The translations under genes and the position numbers were made by a program. Shown here one piece after another: positions 1 to 9,470 of a stretch of 64,000 nucleotides of DNA. The notes beneath the pieces were generated by a model that was given only the letters and a program-made list of their open reading frames with translations, made no database searches and was not told the origin of the DNA. The first letter of the stretch is position 1; every line of letters begins with the position of its first letter. Source of the DNA: Verrucomicrobiota bacterium (lineage in GTDB: Bacteria; Verrucomicrobiota; Verrucomicrobiia; Palsa-1439); the NCBI GenBank assembly GCA_003152315.1, contig PLZV01000062.1:84688-148687 (forward strand). Reading direction: 5' to 3'.

Positions 1-1
1 C

Positions 2-739
2 GACGAAGTGCTGGCCGTCGGCGATGCGTCCTTCCAGAAGAAGTGCTTGGGGAAAATGGGGGAAGTTGCCCAACAGGGACGCACCGTGCTTTTGGTAAGT
101 CATAACATGAGCGCTGTTGAAAACCTCTGCGGTAAGAGTGCCGTCCTGAACGAGGGCCGATTGGCTTTTTGGGGCGATACAGCGGGTGCCATTTCACACT
201 ATGTAAGTTTGACCGCCCAAAAGGCGTTGGCAGACACCGATTTGACCTCCCATTCCGGGCGCACAGGTAGCTCCAAAACAATCTTTCGCCGTCTCCGCTT
301 CCTGCAGCGAGATGGCACTCCGTGCTCCTCAGTCCGGCTGGGCGAAGAGCTTGTTCTGGAGGTCACCCTTAATTCGTGTGAGTCAATTCGCGATGCCAAT
401 TTGGGAATTGCCGTCAACACGGATTTCGGTTTGCGTGTCTTGACACTTACAACCCGGCTCAGTGGGCGGGCGATGGATCTACAAGCCGGACAACCGATTA
501 TCATCCGCTGTTCCGTACCGGAGTTGCTTCTTTCTCCCGGCCAGTACCGTCTGAAACTGGTGTTCGATCGATCGAGTGGCGAATCGTATGATGTAATCAA
601 TGATGCCGCAACGCTGATCGTGGAGGCAGCCGATTTCTATGGTAGTGGCCTCCTTCCTTCCGCATCCCAAGGACTGATCGTTAGCAAGGTTCATTGGTCA
701 TTTGCAGAGGACACGTTCACGGGGCCGGTACCGAAATGA
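2..739 (+). CDS. Wzt-type polysaccharide ABC exporter ATPase, C-terminal part
   Basis: The gene enters from the left edge, so its start is missing. The visible part begins inside the ATPase domain with the Walker B end and D-loop (DEVLAVGD), followed by the switch region (LLVSHNMSAVENLC). After about residue 75 comes a beta-rich domain of about 160 residues, with the layout of the Wzt C-terminal domain that binds the modified end of an O-antigen chain in ABC-dependent export. The protein would act at the inner membrane with a Wzm-type permease, presumably encoded upstream. The stop overlaps the start of the next gene (ATGA). The export role is well supported by family; the polymer it carries is not known. 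Confidence 0.85.
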   Translation, partial: DEVLAVGDASFQKKCLGKMGEVAQQGRTVLLVSHNMSAVENLCGKSAVLNEGRLAFWGDTAGAISHYVSLTAQKALADTDLTSHSGRTGSSKTIFRRLRFLQRDGTPCSSVRLGEELVLEVTLNSCESIRDANLGIAVNTDFGLRVLTLTTRLSGRAMDLQAGQPIIIRCSVPELLLSPGQYRLKLVFDRSSGESYDVINDAATLIVEAADFYGSGLLPSASQGLIVSKVHWSFAEDTFTGPVPK

Positions 740-1368
740 TTACGCTCCAAGTCGCGTCCAGTCACTACGCCCCGCTTCGGTACGATTCGCCCGAACGCCT
801 GTACAGTTACGGTCGCCAGATTGAGATAATCCTGGAGATTAAGCCGCAACATGTCTTGGAAATCGGGATCGGAAACGGATTTGTCAGCCGCTATTTGCGG
901 GACTGCGGTGTGCGCGTCACCACGTTGGATCTGGATGCCAAGCTCAAGCCATCTGTTTACGGTTCTGTGATTGATTTGCCGTTTGCCGGTAACTGCTTTG
1001 ACACCATCAGTTGCTGTGAGGTGTTGGAGCATCTGCCTTATGAGATCGTCCCCCATGCGCTGGCGGAACTGGCGAGAGTAGCGGCAAAGCAAATCGTGCT
1101 TTCCGTCCCCGATGTCAGTCCGTACTTCCAGTGGAAGTACGATCTGTCGGTCCTGGGGCAAAGCTACGGACTACGCAGCCTCCAGTTCTGGTCGTGGGGC
1201 AAGCAACACACCTTCGACGGGGAGCACTACTGGGAATTGGGTAAAAGGGGCCACAGCCTTCGTAATTTTATATCGGCTCTACAAAGTGCGGGATTGGCGG
1301 CGTATTCATGGCAGCGCGCCGTGGGCAACCCTTACCACCGCTTCTTTGTGACTACAAAGGATTTGTAG
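736..1368 (+). CDS. Class I SAM-dependent methyltransferase
   Basis: This is a 210-residue protein with a class I Rossmann methyltransferase core. Motif I reads VLEIGIGNGFVSRYL near residue 36 and is followed by an acidic end of strand 2 (TLDLDA). A DTISCCEVLEHLPYE stretch near residue 90 is typical of Methyltransf_11 enzymes. The ATG at 736 overlaps the stop of the upstream exporter ATPase, which decides the start and suggests coupling. A longer frame to 694 would overlap the upstream gene heavily. In this setting it probably methylates a sugar or caps the polymer, as Wzt C-terminal domains often recognise methylated ends. The substrate cannot be read from sequence. Confidence 0.85.
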   Translation: MITLQVASSHYAPLRYDSPERLYSYGRQIEIILEIKPQHVLEIGIGNGFVSRYLRDCGVRVTTLDLDAKLKPSVYGSVIDLPFAGNCFDTISCCEVLEHLPYEIVPHALAELARVAAKQIVLSVPDVSPYFQWKYDLSVLGQSYGLRSLQFWSWGKQHTFDGEHYWELGKRGHSLRNFISALQSAGLAAYSWQRAVGNPYHRFFVTTKDL

Positions 1369-2543
1369 TGTCTAACACAAGCACCGCGCGCGTGTCCTGC
1401 CCCATGCGTGTTGCCTTCATTACCCACTATGCCGAGATGTTCGGAGCCAATCGCTCCCTTCTCAACCTGATCGATGGCTTGCGCCCGTACGGCGTGGAGA
1501 GTTTTGTCATAACACCCGATTTGGGCGACTTTACCAAAGCGCTCGAAGAACGTGGGGTCGCATTTCGCCAACTCGCCATCCAGGAATGGATGGTGACTTC
1601 CCCTGCGGTGCGAAACCGCTGGCAAAGATTGTATCTCAATTTGCGCAGCCTGCCCCACTTGTTATCACAGCTTCGCAAGTGGCAAATTCAAATCGTGTAC
1701 TCTAATTCTTCGGTGTTTGCCGTCGGCCAGGTGGCTGCGTTGTTGCTCAGGACACCGCACATCTGGCATTTCCGTGAATTTGGAGAGTTGCACTACGGCA
1801 TGCGTCTGGACTGGGGAAGAAGATCGTTCGATTTCCTCGTTTCGAAGTCTGATGCTCGGATTGCCGTATCCAACTGCATCCGAGAGCGCCTGCTTTATGC
1901 GCAGCTAAACGGAAAAGTCCACGTGATCTACAACGGCGTGGCGACGGAAGCAGAGTTTGACCAACTGTGTCGCGAGGCTGAAGGGCGAGAGTGGACACAT
2001 CGGGCGTTCACCTTCTTGATGGTCGGGCTTTTTCACCCGGCCAAGAGGCAAGAGCAGGCTATCCGGGCTTTTGCCCGAGTGGCGCAGCAATTCCCAAATA
2101 CACGCCTCCTGCTAGTCGGCTCCGCTGACACTCCGTATGCGGATACCTGTCGAAATTTGGTTGCCAGACTGGGATTGGGTGGCAAGGTCGCTTTCCCGGG
2201 GTGGGTATCCGATCCATTTCCTCTCTACTTGAAGGCAAATGCCTTGTTGATGTGCTCCCAGTATGAGGCCATGGGGCGAGTCACAGCGGAGGCGATGGCC
2301 GCCTGCCTGCCTGTGATTGGCTCCGATAGCGACGGGACGCCTGAGCTGGTTGAACATGAACGAACCGGTTTGCTCTACCATGATGGCGAGGAGGGACTGG
2401 CGCGTTGCATGGCGCGATTCATTGAAAACCCCATGTGGGCCCGGGAACTTGGCCAGCAGGGCTGGCAGGTGGCCAGATCCAAATTCACGTCGGAACTCTA
2501 CGCTCGTCAAGTATACGACGTCCTGCAGAGCGTCCGGAAATGA
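1368..2543 (+). CDS. GT4-family glycosyltransferase
   Basis: This 391-residue protein has a GT-B fold. The N-terminal half starts with RVAFITHYAEMFGANRSLL, a form of the usual GGxxR/S loop. The C-terminal half holds the nucleotide-sugar site, with LMVGLFHPAKRQEQAI and the EAMGRVTAEAMAA motif (E-x7-E of retaining GT4 enzymes). The GTG at 1368 shares one base with the upstream TAG and is chosen as the start; an ATG at 1404 just before the first beta strand is the alternative. It would add one sugar to a lipid-linked intermediate on the cytoplasmic face. Donor and acceptor are unknown. Confidence 0.85.
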   Translation: MSNTSTARVSCPMRVAFITHYAEMFGANRSLLNLIDGLRPYGVESFVITPDLGDFTKALEERGVAFRQLAIQEWMVTSPAVRNRWQRLYLNLRSLPHLLSQLRKWQIQIVYSNSSVFAVGQVAALLLRTPHIWHFREFGELHYGMRLDWGRRSFDFLVSKSDARIAVSNCIRERLLYAQLNGKVHVIYNGVATEAEFDQLCREAEGREWTHRAFTFLMVGLFHPAKRQEQAIRAFARVAQQFPNTRLLLVGSADTPYADTCRNLVARLGLGGKVAFPGWVSDPFPLYLKANALLMCSQYEAMGRVTAEAMAACLPVIGSDSDGTPELVEHERTGLLYHDGEEGLARCMARFIENPMWARELGQQGWQVARSKFTSELYARQVYDVLQSVRK

Positions 2544-4432
2544 AACCGCGCCACCTTATGCGCACTGGTAACGCATGCAGGTCGCTTCTCACTTTTTTCC
2601 TCTTGTTGGACTTATGGCAGAAGCACTCGCCTCTCGATCGAGGAGTGTTGGCCGCAGAGCCTGCTCAACAGGCCGTGATTTCGATACAGGCCGAGTTTTT
2701 CGTCGCACCAACCGGCGATGATTCCAGCCCCGGCACGCGAGAGCGGCCCATCGCCACCCTGGACCATGTACGTGAACTTATCGCCCGAGAGGTGGCGGCG
2801 GGATTGCGCACGAACATAACGGTCTTTCTGCGTGGCGGGACTTACTACCTTGGACGACCACTGGTTTTTGGTCCAAAACTTTCCGGAACGGACCGCTTCT
2901 CGATCACGTTCGCTGCCTATCAAGAGGAGAGACCTGTCATCAGTGGCGGTCGAAGAATTGCCGGGTGGAAGCCAGGAGCAGGCGGCCTATGGACCGCAGA
3001 AATTCCCGACGTGAAGGCTGGCAAATGGTATTTTCGCCAACTCTTCGTAAACGAAAAGCGGGCCGTTCGGGCGCGCGCGCCCAACACGGACGCACCCGTG
3101 CCGTATTTCAAGTTAAAGGGGTCTCAGGTGGCGGAGAACAATGGGATCATCGGAAGCATGAATATTACATTGTCTCCCCAGGAACTCGGTTCCTGGCAGC
3201 GGCCCTACGATGTCGAAGTTACCATTTTGGGCGAGTGGGCTCCCTATCGAAAGCGACTCCAGGCGATCGACGCCAAGAACGGCATTGTATGGCTCGCCTC
3301 GCCGCATGGGTCAGTGAATTCGCTAAATATGCCCAAGCAAGAGAGTCGCTGCTACTTCGAAAATGCCTTGGAACTGCTCGACCAACCAAACGAATGGTAT
3401 CTCGACCGCAAGACCGGCACGCTCTACTACTGGCCGGAGGCGCAGGTCGAGATGGGTTCTGCCGAGATCGTCGCCCCAGTATTGACAAGTCTCATGGAGA
3501 TCCACGGAACGCCAAAGTTTCACGTTAAGAACTTGCATTTCAAAGGCCTCACGTTTACCTGTTGCGATTGGCCGCTGCCGCCGGTTGGGTTTCTGGGCCG
3601 CCAGGCGGCCTACTACTTTACCAAGGGGAAAAACATCGATGGCACCAGTCGCATTGTCGATGCGGCATTGTCTTGGTGGGATGCCGAATTCTGCAGCTTT
3701 GAAGATGGGCAAATTGCCGGGGCGGGCGGTTCGGGTCTGTGGCTCGAAGCCGGCTGCTCCCATAATTTGGTTCGAGGAAATGTCATTTGCGACGTGGGTG
3801 CCAACGGTGTCATGGTTGGGACTCAAAATAACCCCGTCGTTCTGCAAGAAGCTGTCAAAGCCAATCGTATCGCCAACAATATTCTTTATAATTGCGGCGT
3901 TGATTATCAGAGTGGTGTTGGCATTTGGGTGGGACTGTCGGCGGGGTCGGTCGTGTCGCACAACGAATTGTACGACCTCCCCTATACTGGCATCTCCCTT
4001 GGGTGGAAGTGGGACACCACGCCAACAATCTGCAGGGATAACCTCGTCGAGTACAACAACGTTCATCACTTCATGAAGACCCTGAGTGACGGTGCGGGTA
4101 TTTATACTTTGGGATTTCAACCGGGCACAATCATCCGCGGCAATTTGGTGCATGACAATGCGTATCATGGTCAGGGGACGTACGGTGCCAATTCCTTGCA
4201 ATTAGATGATGGCAGCAAGGGTTTCTACATCGAAAACAATATAACGTGCGACGGGGCGGGTCGGGTTCACATCAATGGCACGCCAGGTTTGGCCTCTACT
4301 CCCTCAGAATGGTACACGTGGGGCACTAATTATTTTGAGGTTAATTCGTCCGACACAAACTTCCCGAAGGAGTTGGCTGGCAGGGCGGGATTGGAGCCAG
4401 AATACCGGAAGCGCTTGGCTGAAACGCGATGA
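2540..4432 (+). CDS. Secreted right-handed beta-helix protein
   Basis: This is a 630-residue protein with an N-terminal signal peptide (basic start, then SLLTFFLLLDLW). It opens with FFVAPTGDDSSPGT, the signature that starts many pectate-lyase-like parallel beta-helix proteins. The last 250 residues contain short repeated turns rich in N, G and V (for example HNLVRGNVICDVGANGV and ANNILYNCG), as in PbH1 repeats. Such folds include polysaccharide lyases, C5-epimerases and glycoside hydrolases. It starts by ATGA overlap with the upstream glycosyltransferase. As a mannuronate-type nucleotide sugar may be made by this cluster (23224-24540), a role as epimerase or lyase is possible but is inference only. 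Confidence 0.8.
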   Translation: MKPRHLMRTGNACRSLLTFFLLLDLWQKHSPLDRGVLAAEPAQQAVISIQAEFFVAPTGDDSSPGTRERPIATLDHVRELIAREVAAGLRTNITVFLRGGTYYLGRPLVFGPKLSGTDRFSITFAAYQEERPVISGGRRIAGWKPGAGGLWTAEIPDVKAGKWYFRQLFVNEKRAVRARAPNTDAPVPYFKLKGSQVAENNGIIGSMNITLSPQELGSWQRPYDVEVTILGEWAPYRKRLQAIDAKNGIVWLASPHGSVNSLNMPKQESRCYFENALELLDQPNEWYLDRKTGTLYYWPEAQVEMGSAEIVAPVLTSLMEIHGTPKFHVKNLHFKGLTFTCCDWPLPPVGFLGRQAAYYFTKGKNIDGTSRIVDAALSWWDAEFCSFEDGQIAGAGGSGLWLEAGCSHNLVRGNVICDVGANGVMVGTQNNPVVLQEAVKANRIANNILYNCGVDYQSGVGIWVGLSAGSVVSHNELYDLPYTGISLGWKWDTTPTICRDNLVEYNNVHHFMKTLSDGAGIYTLGFQPGTIIRGNLVHDNAYHGQGTYGANSLQLDDGSKGFYIENNITCDGAGRVHINGTPGLASTPSEWYTWGTNYFEVNSSDTNFPKELAGRAGLEPEYRKRLAETR

Positions 4433-4490
4433 GGAAACATCAACTCCAATCAAACCATTCCAACTGCTCCAGCCGTTCGGAATCGAACGG

Positions 4491-5561
4491 ATGCTTTCCC
4501 TTGGCGGAATGAAACCCCCTTTGATTTCCATCTGCCTGCCGAATTTGAACACCCGCCCGTTCCTGGAAGAGCGCATGGAAACGATCCTGGCGCAAACTTT
4601 CACGGACTGGGAACTGATAGTCTGCGACAGCCATTCGGACGATGGCTCCTGGGAGTTTTTCCAAAAGTTTGCCGATGATCCTCGGGTTCGTCTGCATCAG
4701 GTACCCCGCGAGGGGATCTATGCTGGCTGGAATGAATGCCTGAAACGCGCCCGGGGGCGTTATCTCTACATCGCGACGAGCGACGACACCGCCAAGCCCC
4801 AACTTCTCGAACGATTGCTGGCCCCGTTGACCAGGGATCCGGGCATCCGCGTCGCCGTGTGTGATTACCAGGTAATCGACGGTGGCAGCCGGCCTATTGA
4901 ACCACTGGCGCAAGATAAACCCCGCCTCTTCATCGGCAAATGGATGAAGCAACCATGCTTGCGGCCGCGCCTTACGGAATTCGTGTTGCACTGCTGCTTC
5001 GGAACCATTTGGGGAACCATGACCGCTGTGCTCTTTCAGCATTCGCTGCTGAAACAGGTGGGCCTGTTCCGTACCGACCGTGGTTCGGTGGCGGACATCG
5101 AGTGGACGCTGCGCGCGACGCTCGCCAGCGACGTGGCCTTCATACCCGAGCGCCTGGCGACGTGGCGGATGCGTCCCGACCAGGCCACACAACACGGAAG
5201 TCTTTCGTGGCGCTTGCTGCGCACGACGCTGGCCTGTTTCGACGCCGTGCTGCATGATCCGAACGCGGAGCTTCCCGCGGACTGGCGGAGCATCCCCCAT
5301 TGGGACCGGGAGTTGACAAAAATCTGGCGGCTCGAGTACCTCGACAGTTTCCACCTCGACCGCCGCGCCGCGCGGGAGAACCCGACGCAGTTCCTCATGA
5401 ACTGCTGGGCGGGACTCCGTCTCAAGCCCGATTTGTTCTTTTCCCAACTGGCCCGCGGTTTTGCCTGGCGCAAGGAGTTCAGCCCGGACCGCATCGCGCG
5501 CGCGCAGGAGTTGATCGATTTATTCCAGGTTCCGTGGCCGCCCCGGGAAGCAGCATGGTAA
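4491..5561 (+). CDS. GT2-family glycosyltransferase
   Basis: This is an inverting GT-A fold enzyme of about 356 residues. The N-terminal part reads ISICLPNLNTRPFLEER, a variant of the GT2 nucleotide site. CDSHSDDGS carries the first Asp pair and YIATSDDTAKPQLLE holds the DxD-like metal site (here SDD). The ATG at 4491 is used; 4509 (MKPPL) is an equally plausible start and neither has a strong ribosome site. The 3' end overlaps the next gene by 7 bases. It probably transfers a single sugar in assembly of the repeat unit. Confidence 0.83.
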   Translation: MLSLGGMKPPLISICLPNLNTRPFLEERMETILAQTFTDWELIVCDSHSDDGSWEFFQKFADDPRVRLHQVPREGIYAGWNECLKRARGRYLYIATSDDTAKPQLLERLLAPLTRDPGIRVAVCDYQVIDGGSRPIEPLAQDKPRLFIGKWMKQPCLRPRLTEFVLHCCFGTIWGTMTAVLFQHSLLKQVGLFRTDRGSVADIEWTLRATLASDVAFIPERLATWRMRPDQATQHGSLSWRLLRTTLACFDAVLHDPNAELPADWRSIPHWDRELTKIWRLEYLDSFHLDRRAARENPTQFLMNCWAGLRLKPDLFFSQLARGFAWRKEFSPDRIARAQELIDLFQVPWPPREAAW

Positions 5562-7537
5562 AGGCGCTGCAGAGTGAGCCCATGAGAGTCGTCTTCTGCT
5601 CCAAATACATTCCGAAGACCGGTGATGGCGCCAGTGCCTACCTGCTGGCGATGATGGATTATTTTCGGCAGGCCGGTGTCACGGTCGAATGGATTTGTAT
5701 CAATGACTCGCCAAGCGGTGGCCGGACCCCGTGGTATGTAATCGGTCTCCGGTTCTACGGGCTCGCGCGCCTCAGCGTTTGGCGAAACATCCAGATTGGA
5801 CGGCTCTGCATTCGCCCGCTGCCCTTGTACGATTGGCTTTATTCGAGTGCCGCGGTGGTTGTTCGCTTCCTCTCTCGGAGCATCGGGGGAACCCACGCGT
5901 TGAATCGAAACCGTGATGCCCGTGCCAGGGAGAAGAACGCGGCCCCGCGGTCGGCCTTGCCCGCGGCCAAAGCGATGCACTTTGCCGCCAGGAAGTTACA
6001 GACCAGCCCGCCGGATGCCCTGCTGGCGAACTATATTTGGGTGGCGGACGTGCTGGATGCCGCCAGCCCCGAGACGCTGAAGCTTATCATCACTCACGAC
6101 GTGCAGCATGAGCGGACCGCTTCCTTCAAGGGACACAATCTGGACTCTCAGATCGAAACCTGGGATGCGGAAACCGAGTCGCGTCTTCTCGAGAAGGCAC
6201 AGGTTCTCCTGGCTATCCAGGAGGAAGAGGCTGTCTCCTTAAGAAAGCTCGCGCCGACCTGCGAGGTGATCACGGTTCCTTTTCCGGTCATACTGCAAGA
6301 ATGCCACACTTCCCAGGTGACGGGTCGTTGTCTCTTCGTTGGCAGTGACCAATTACACAATGTCCACGGGCTTTATTGGTTCCTGGGGGAAGTCTGGCCG
6401 CGGATTCTGGAGACGGTGCCGCAGGCCACCTTGCACGTGTGCGGATCCATCTGCTCCGTCTTCTCCGATTCGTCCGGTCAGTTCCAGAATGTTCGATTCG
6501 TGGGACGTGTCAAGGAGGTGGGGCCGGAATATGCAGCGGCCGAGGTCTGCGTCGTACCCAACCACGTGGGTAGCGGGTTAAAAATCAAGCTCGTGGAAGC
6601 GCTTTCTTATGGACGCGCTTGCGTCACGACCCGAATTGGGTTGCAAGGCCTGATGCAGTTGGAGAACAAAGCCGTTCGACTCGCCAACACGCCCGAGTTG
6701 TTCGCCGCTGCAGTCGGTGAGTTATTGACGCACCCGGCGACGCGACGCGACATGGAGCAAGCCGCGCGGGCCTATGTCGTGAACCATCTTTCACCAGAAA
6801 CGGTTTGTCAGCCCCTGGTGGATCGCATCCGGCAACACGCCGCGACGGTGCAACTGGCCCGATCCCGCCTGAAAATATCTCCGCCAAGTCCCTGGTTCCA
6901 CGTCAAGGCTAGAGCGAAACGGCTCCTGTCGCTGGCGTCACCGGTGGGACGCCTCTCCTACAAAATGGGTCGCCACCTGGAAACGGGCGGGTTACCGGAC
7001 TGCGGTGTTCCCGAGCCAGCCGGCAGATTTCTCTTTTCGATTGCCGAAACGACACCGGGAAACGGTGGAATCGTGGAAATCGGCTCGTGCTTCGGGCGCT
7101 CCACGATTTACCTCGCCAAGGGGGCCTGTCGTTCCGACTGCGGAACGGTCTGGGCCGTGGATCCGCATACCGGCGACATCGCCTGGGATCTGGGGCGCGT
7201 CTCCACGTACGAGGTCTTTCTGCGAAACATCCGCAAGTTCGGGGTGGAGAGTTGCGTCAAGCCGCTCAAAATGACCTCCCAAGAGGCTGCCAAAGCCTGG
7301 AATGGCACTCCCATTCGCATCTTGTTCATCGACGGCTGGCACAGCTACGCAGCCGTGACTGAAGACATTCTCCTGTGGTTCCCGCATGTAGTACCCGGCG
7401 GATTGATTATTTTCGATGACTACTCCAACCCGGAATTCCCCGGCGTTCGCCAAGCCGTGGACGAGCAAATGCAGAAGCTACCGGTCGAAAGGCCTCTCCG
7501 CATGGCCACGTCCCTGGCTTGGACGAGAAAGCTCTAA
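5555..7537 (+). CDS. Fusion: GT-B glycosyltransferase and class I methyltransferase
   Basis: This 660-residue two-domain protein has a GT-B glycosyltransferase at residues about 10-430. It starts RVVFCSKYIPKTGDGASAYLL, and its C-terminal half contains CLFVGSDQLHNVHGLYW and GSGLKIKLVEALSYG. Residues about 490-660 form a Methyltransf_24-like domain with EIGSCFGRSTIYLA near 508, VWAVDPHTGD, LFIDGWHSYAAV near 590 and IIFDDY. The two parts lie in one frame without a stop. ATG 5555 overlaps the upstream stop; ATG 5582 is the alternative. It may add a sugar and then methylate it. The pairing suggests coupled glycosylation and O-methylation, but the substrate is unknown. Confidence 0.85.
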   Translation: MVKALQSEPMRVVFCSKYIPKTGDGASAYLLAMMDYFRQAGVTVEWICINDSPSGGRTPWYVIGLRFYGLARLSVWRNIQIGRLCIRPLPLYDWLYSSAAVVVRFLSRSIGGTHALNRNRDARAREKNAAPRSALPAAKAMHFAARKLQTSPPDALLANYIWVADVLDAASPETLKLIITHDVQHERTASFKGHNLDSQIETWDAETESRLLEKAQVLLAIQEEEAVSLRKLAPTCEVITVPFPVILQECHTSQVTGRCLFVGSDQLHNVHGLYWFLGEVWPRILETVPQATLHVCGSICSVFSDSSGQFQNVRFVGRVKEVGPEYAAAEVCVVPNHVGSGLKIKLVEALSYGRACVTTRIGLQGLMQLENKAVRLANTPELFAAAVGELLTHPATRRDMEQAARAYVVNHLSPETVCQPLVDRIRQHAATVQLARSRLKISPPSPWFHVKARAKRLLSLASPVGRLSYKMGRHLETGGLPDCGVPEPAGRFLFSIAETTPGNGGIVEIGSCFGRSTIYLAKGACRSDCGTVWAVDPHTGDIAWDLGRVSTYEVFLRNIRKFGVESCVKPLKMTSQEAAKAWNGTPIRILFIDGWHSYAAVTEDILLWFPHVVPGGLIIFDDYSNPEFPGVRQAVDEQMQKLPVERPLRMATSLAWTRKL

Positions 7538-7553
7538 CGCGGCAGCGAGCGTC

Positions 7554-8480
7554 GTGAACAATCCTGACATAAAACGGTCGGTCACCGTCGTGGTCCCCAG
7601 CTTCAATTGCGGCCGGTTCATTCGGGAGGCGGTGGACAGTGCTCTCGCACAGACCGTCCCGCCGATGGAAGTCATCGTCATCGACGACGGCTCGACGGAC
7701 AACACCCCGGAAGTAATGGCCGCCTACGCGCCAGATCCGCGGGTGCGCTACATCCGCCAGAAAAACGCTGGCCAGTCCTCGGCGCGCAATAACGGCATCC
7801 GTGCCGCGCAAGGCGAATTCATCGCGCTACTCGACGCGGACGATCGCTGGAAACCCGACAAGCTGGAGAAGCAACTGGGTAAATTCTCGGACGACAGCAT
7901 CGGGGTGGTGTTCAGTGGTTCGCGGGTTTTCGACGAGCATGACGTCCGGAGCGAAAACCGCGCGGATGAGTCCTCCTGCGCCGACATGCTGCAGAGCCTG
8001 ATAACCAGCACGACATTTATTCCATCAAGCGTGGTCGTCCGCAAACGATGTTTCGATACCTGCGGACTGTTCGACGAATCCTTGAAGAAGGTGGAAGATC
8101 GCGAGATGTGGATACGGCTCGCCAAACGATACCGCTTTGGCTGCACGCCCGACTGTCTGGTGGACTACCGGTTACACACCAGCGCCCTTAACCTGCAGAC
8201 CGACGGCATGGAAGAGGCCTTCCATGAAACATTGCGCCGCGCTTTTGCCGACGGTCCGTTACAACGACGGTGGCTACTCCGGGACAAAGCCCGGGCCTTC
8301 ATGCACTTTGACTTTTCGTGGGTCTACCACATGGCGCGTCGACACCGCGAGGCCTGGTTTCATACGCTGCTGGCGCTGGTGCTGTATCCCCTCCCCGACT
8401 GGGGTGGGCAACTATTTCAGCATCGGTTTGCCCGTTGGCGGCGACTGTTGCGTTACACGTTCACACCCAACACACCCTAG
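7554..8480 (+). CDS. GT2-family glycosyltransferase
   Basis: This is a 308-residue GT-A enzyme with textbook GT2 motifs: VTVVVPSFNCGRFIREAVDS, VIVIDDGSTDNTPEV, and FIALLDADDRWKPDKLE with the DxD metal site. ED in KVEDREMWIRLAKR is the likely catalytic base. The GTG at 7554 is chosen because it lies 16 bases after the previous stop and a few residues before the first strand. The C-terminus has a short helical tail with no clear membrane span. It belongs to the sugar assembly part of the cluster. Confidence 0.86.
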   Translation: MNNPDIKRSVTVVVPSFNCGRFIREAVDSALAQTVPPMEVIVIDDGSTDNTPEVMAAYAPDPRVRYIRQKNAGQSSARNNGIRAAQGEFIALLDADDRWKPDKLEKQLGKFSDDSIGVVFSGSRVFDEHDVRSENRADESSCADMLQSLITSTTFIPSSVVVRKRCFDTCGLFDESLKKVEDREMWIRLAKRYRFGCTPDCLVDYRLHTSALNLQTDGMEEAFHETLRRAFADGPLQRRWLLRDKARAFMHFDFSWVYHMARRHREAWFHTLLALVLYPLPDWGGQLFQHRFARWRRLLRYTFTPNTP

Positions 8481-8492
8481 GAGAACCGAGAT

Positions 8493-9443
8493 ATGAAAAT
8501 CCTGATCACCGGCGGTGCCGGATTCATCGCGTCAAACGTTGCTGACGAATACCTTCAGCAAGGCCACGAGGTCGCCGTGCTCGACAATCTGAGCACCGGC
8601 TTCCGTCACAACCTCAACCCCAAGGCGCGCTTCTACGAGGTGGACATCCGCGACGCCGCCGGCGTGGACCGGGTCTTTGACGAGTTCAAACCCGAGGTCG
8701 TCAACCATCACGCCGCGCAAATGGACGTTCGCAAATCCACGCGGGACCCGGTCTTCGATGCGCAATGCAACATCCTCGGCAGCCTCAACGTGATCCTGGC
8801 CGCCGTGCGAACGAGCGTGAAACGCTTCATCTACATCTCCACGGGCGGCGCCGTGTACGGCGATGTCCCGAAGAAGGACCTGCCCGCCGCCGAGAGCTAC
8901 CCCATCAACCCGATCAGCCAGTATGGCATCAGCAAGCACACCGTGGAGCACTATCTCTACCTGTACAACCGCCTCCAGAGCCTTTCCTACATCGTCCTGC
9001 GGTATCCGAATGTCTTCGGCCCGCGGCAGACGCCACATGGCGAGGCGGGCGTCGTCGCCATTTTCAGCGGTCTACTGCTGGATGGCAAACCATGCACGAT
9101 TTTCGGCGACGGCAGCAAAACCCGTGACTACGTCTTTATCGGCGACATCGTGCGCGCCAACGTGCTGGCGCTCCAAACGGACTTCTGCGGCATCGTCAAC
9201 ATCGGCAGTGGCATCGGCACCAGCGACCGACAGGTTTATGACGCCGTCGCCGCCGCCGTCGGGACGAAATTACAACCTGCCTATACCACGGTGCGTCCCG
9301 GTGAAGTGGAACACATCTACCTCAACGCAGCGCGAGCGACCAAGATTCTCGGCTGGAAACAAGGCGTCCCCTTCCCCGAAGGCGTGCGCCGCACCGTCGA
9401 ATACATCCGCACCGTCGAGCGCCAACGCGCGGAGAAATCCTAA
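8493..9443 (+). CDS. NAD-dependent sugar-nucleotide epimerase (GalE-like extended SDR)
   Basis: This 316-residue extended SDR begins MKILITGGAGFIASNV. The dinucleotide motif is GxxGxxA rather than the more common GxxGxxG. It has the adenine-ribose Asp (VLDNLSTG), STGGAVYGD with the catalytic Ser/Thr, and YGISKHTVEHY with the YxxxK pair. A clear AGGAG lies 9 bases before the ATG. The length and NLSTG motif fit UDP-glucose 4-epimerase and relatives. It would supply UDP-galactose or a related sugar for the polymer. The exact substrate within the GalE group is not certain. Confidence 0.86.
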   Translation: MKILITGGAGFIASNVADEYLQQGHEVAVLDNLSTGFRHNLNPKARFYEVDIRDAAGVDRVFDEFKPEVVNHHAAQMDVRKSTRDPVFDAQCNILGSLNVILAAVRTSVKRFIYISTGGAVYGDVPKKDLPAAESYPINPISQYGISKHTVEHYLYLYNRLQSLSYIVLRYPNVFGPRQTPHGEAGVVAIFSGLLLDGKPCTIFGDGSKTRDYVFIGDIVRANVLALQTDFCGIVNIGSGIGTSDRQVYDAVAAAVGTKLQPAYTTVRPGEVEHIYLNAARATKILGWKQGVPFPEGVRRTVEYIRTVERQRAEKS

Positions 9444-9470
9444 CTCATTTTTTGTCGATGCGGATCGCTG

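Noticed and set aside
4440-5447. Minus-strand open frame of 335 codons
   Set aside because: It is antisense to the GT2 gene, with no motif and no ribosome site.
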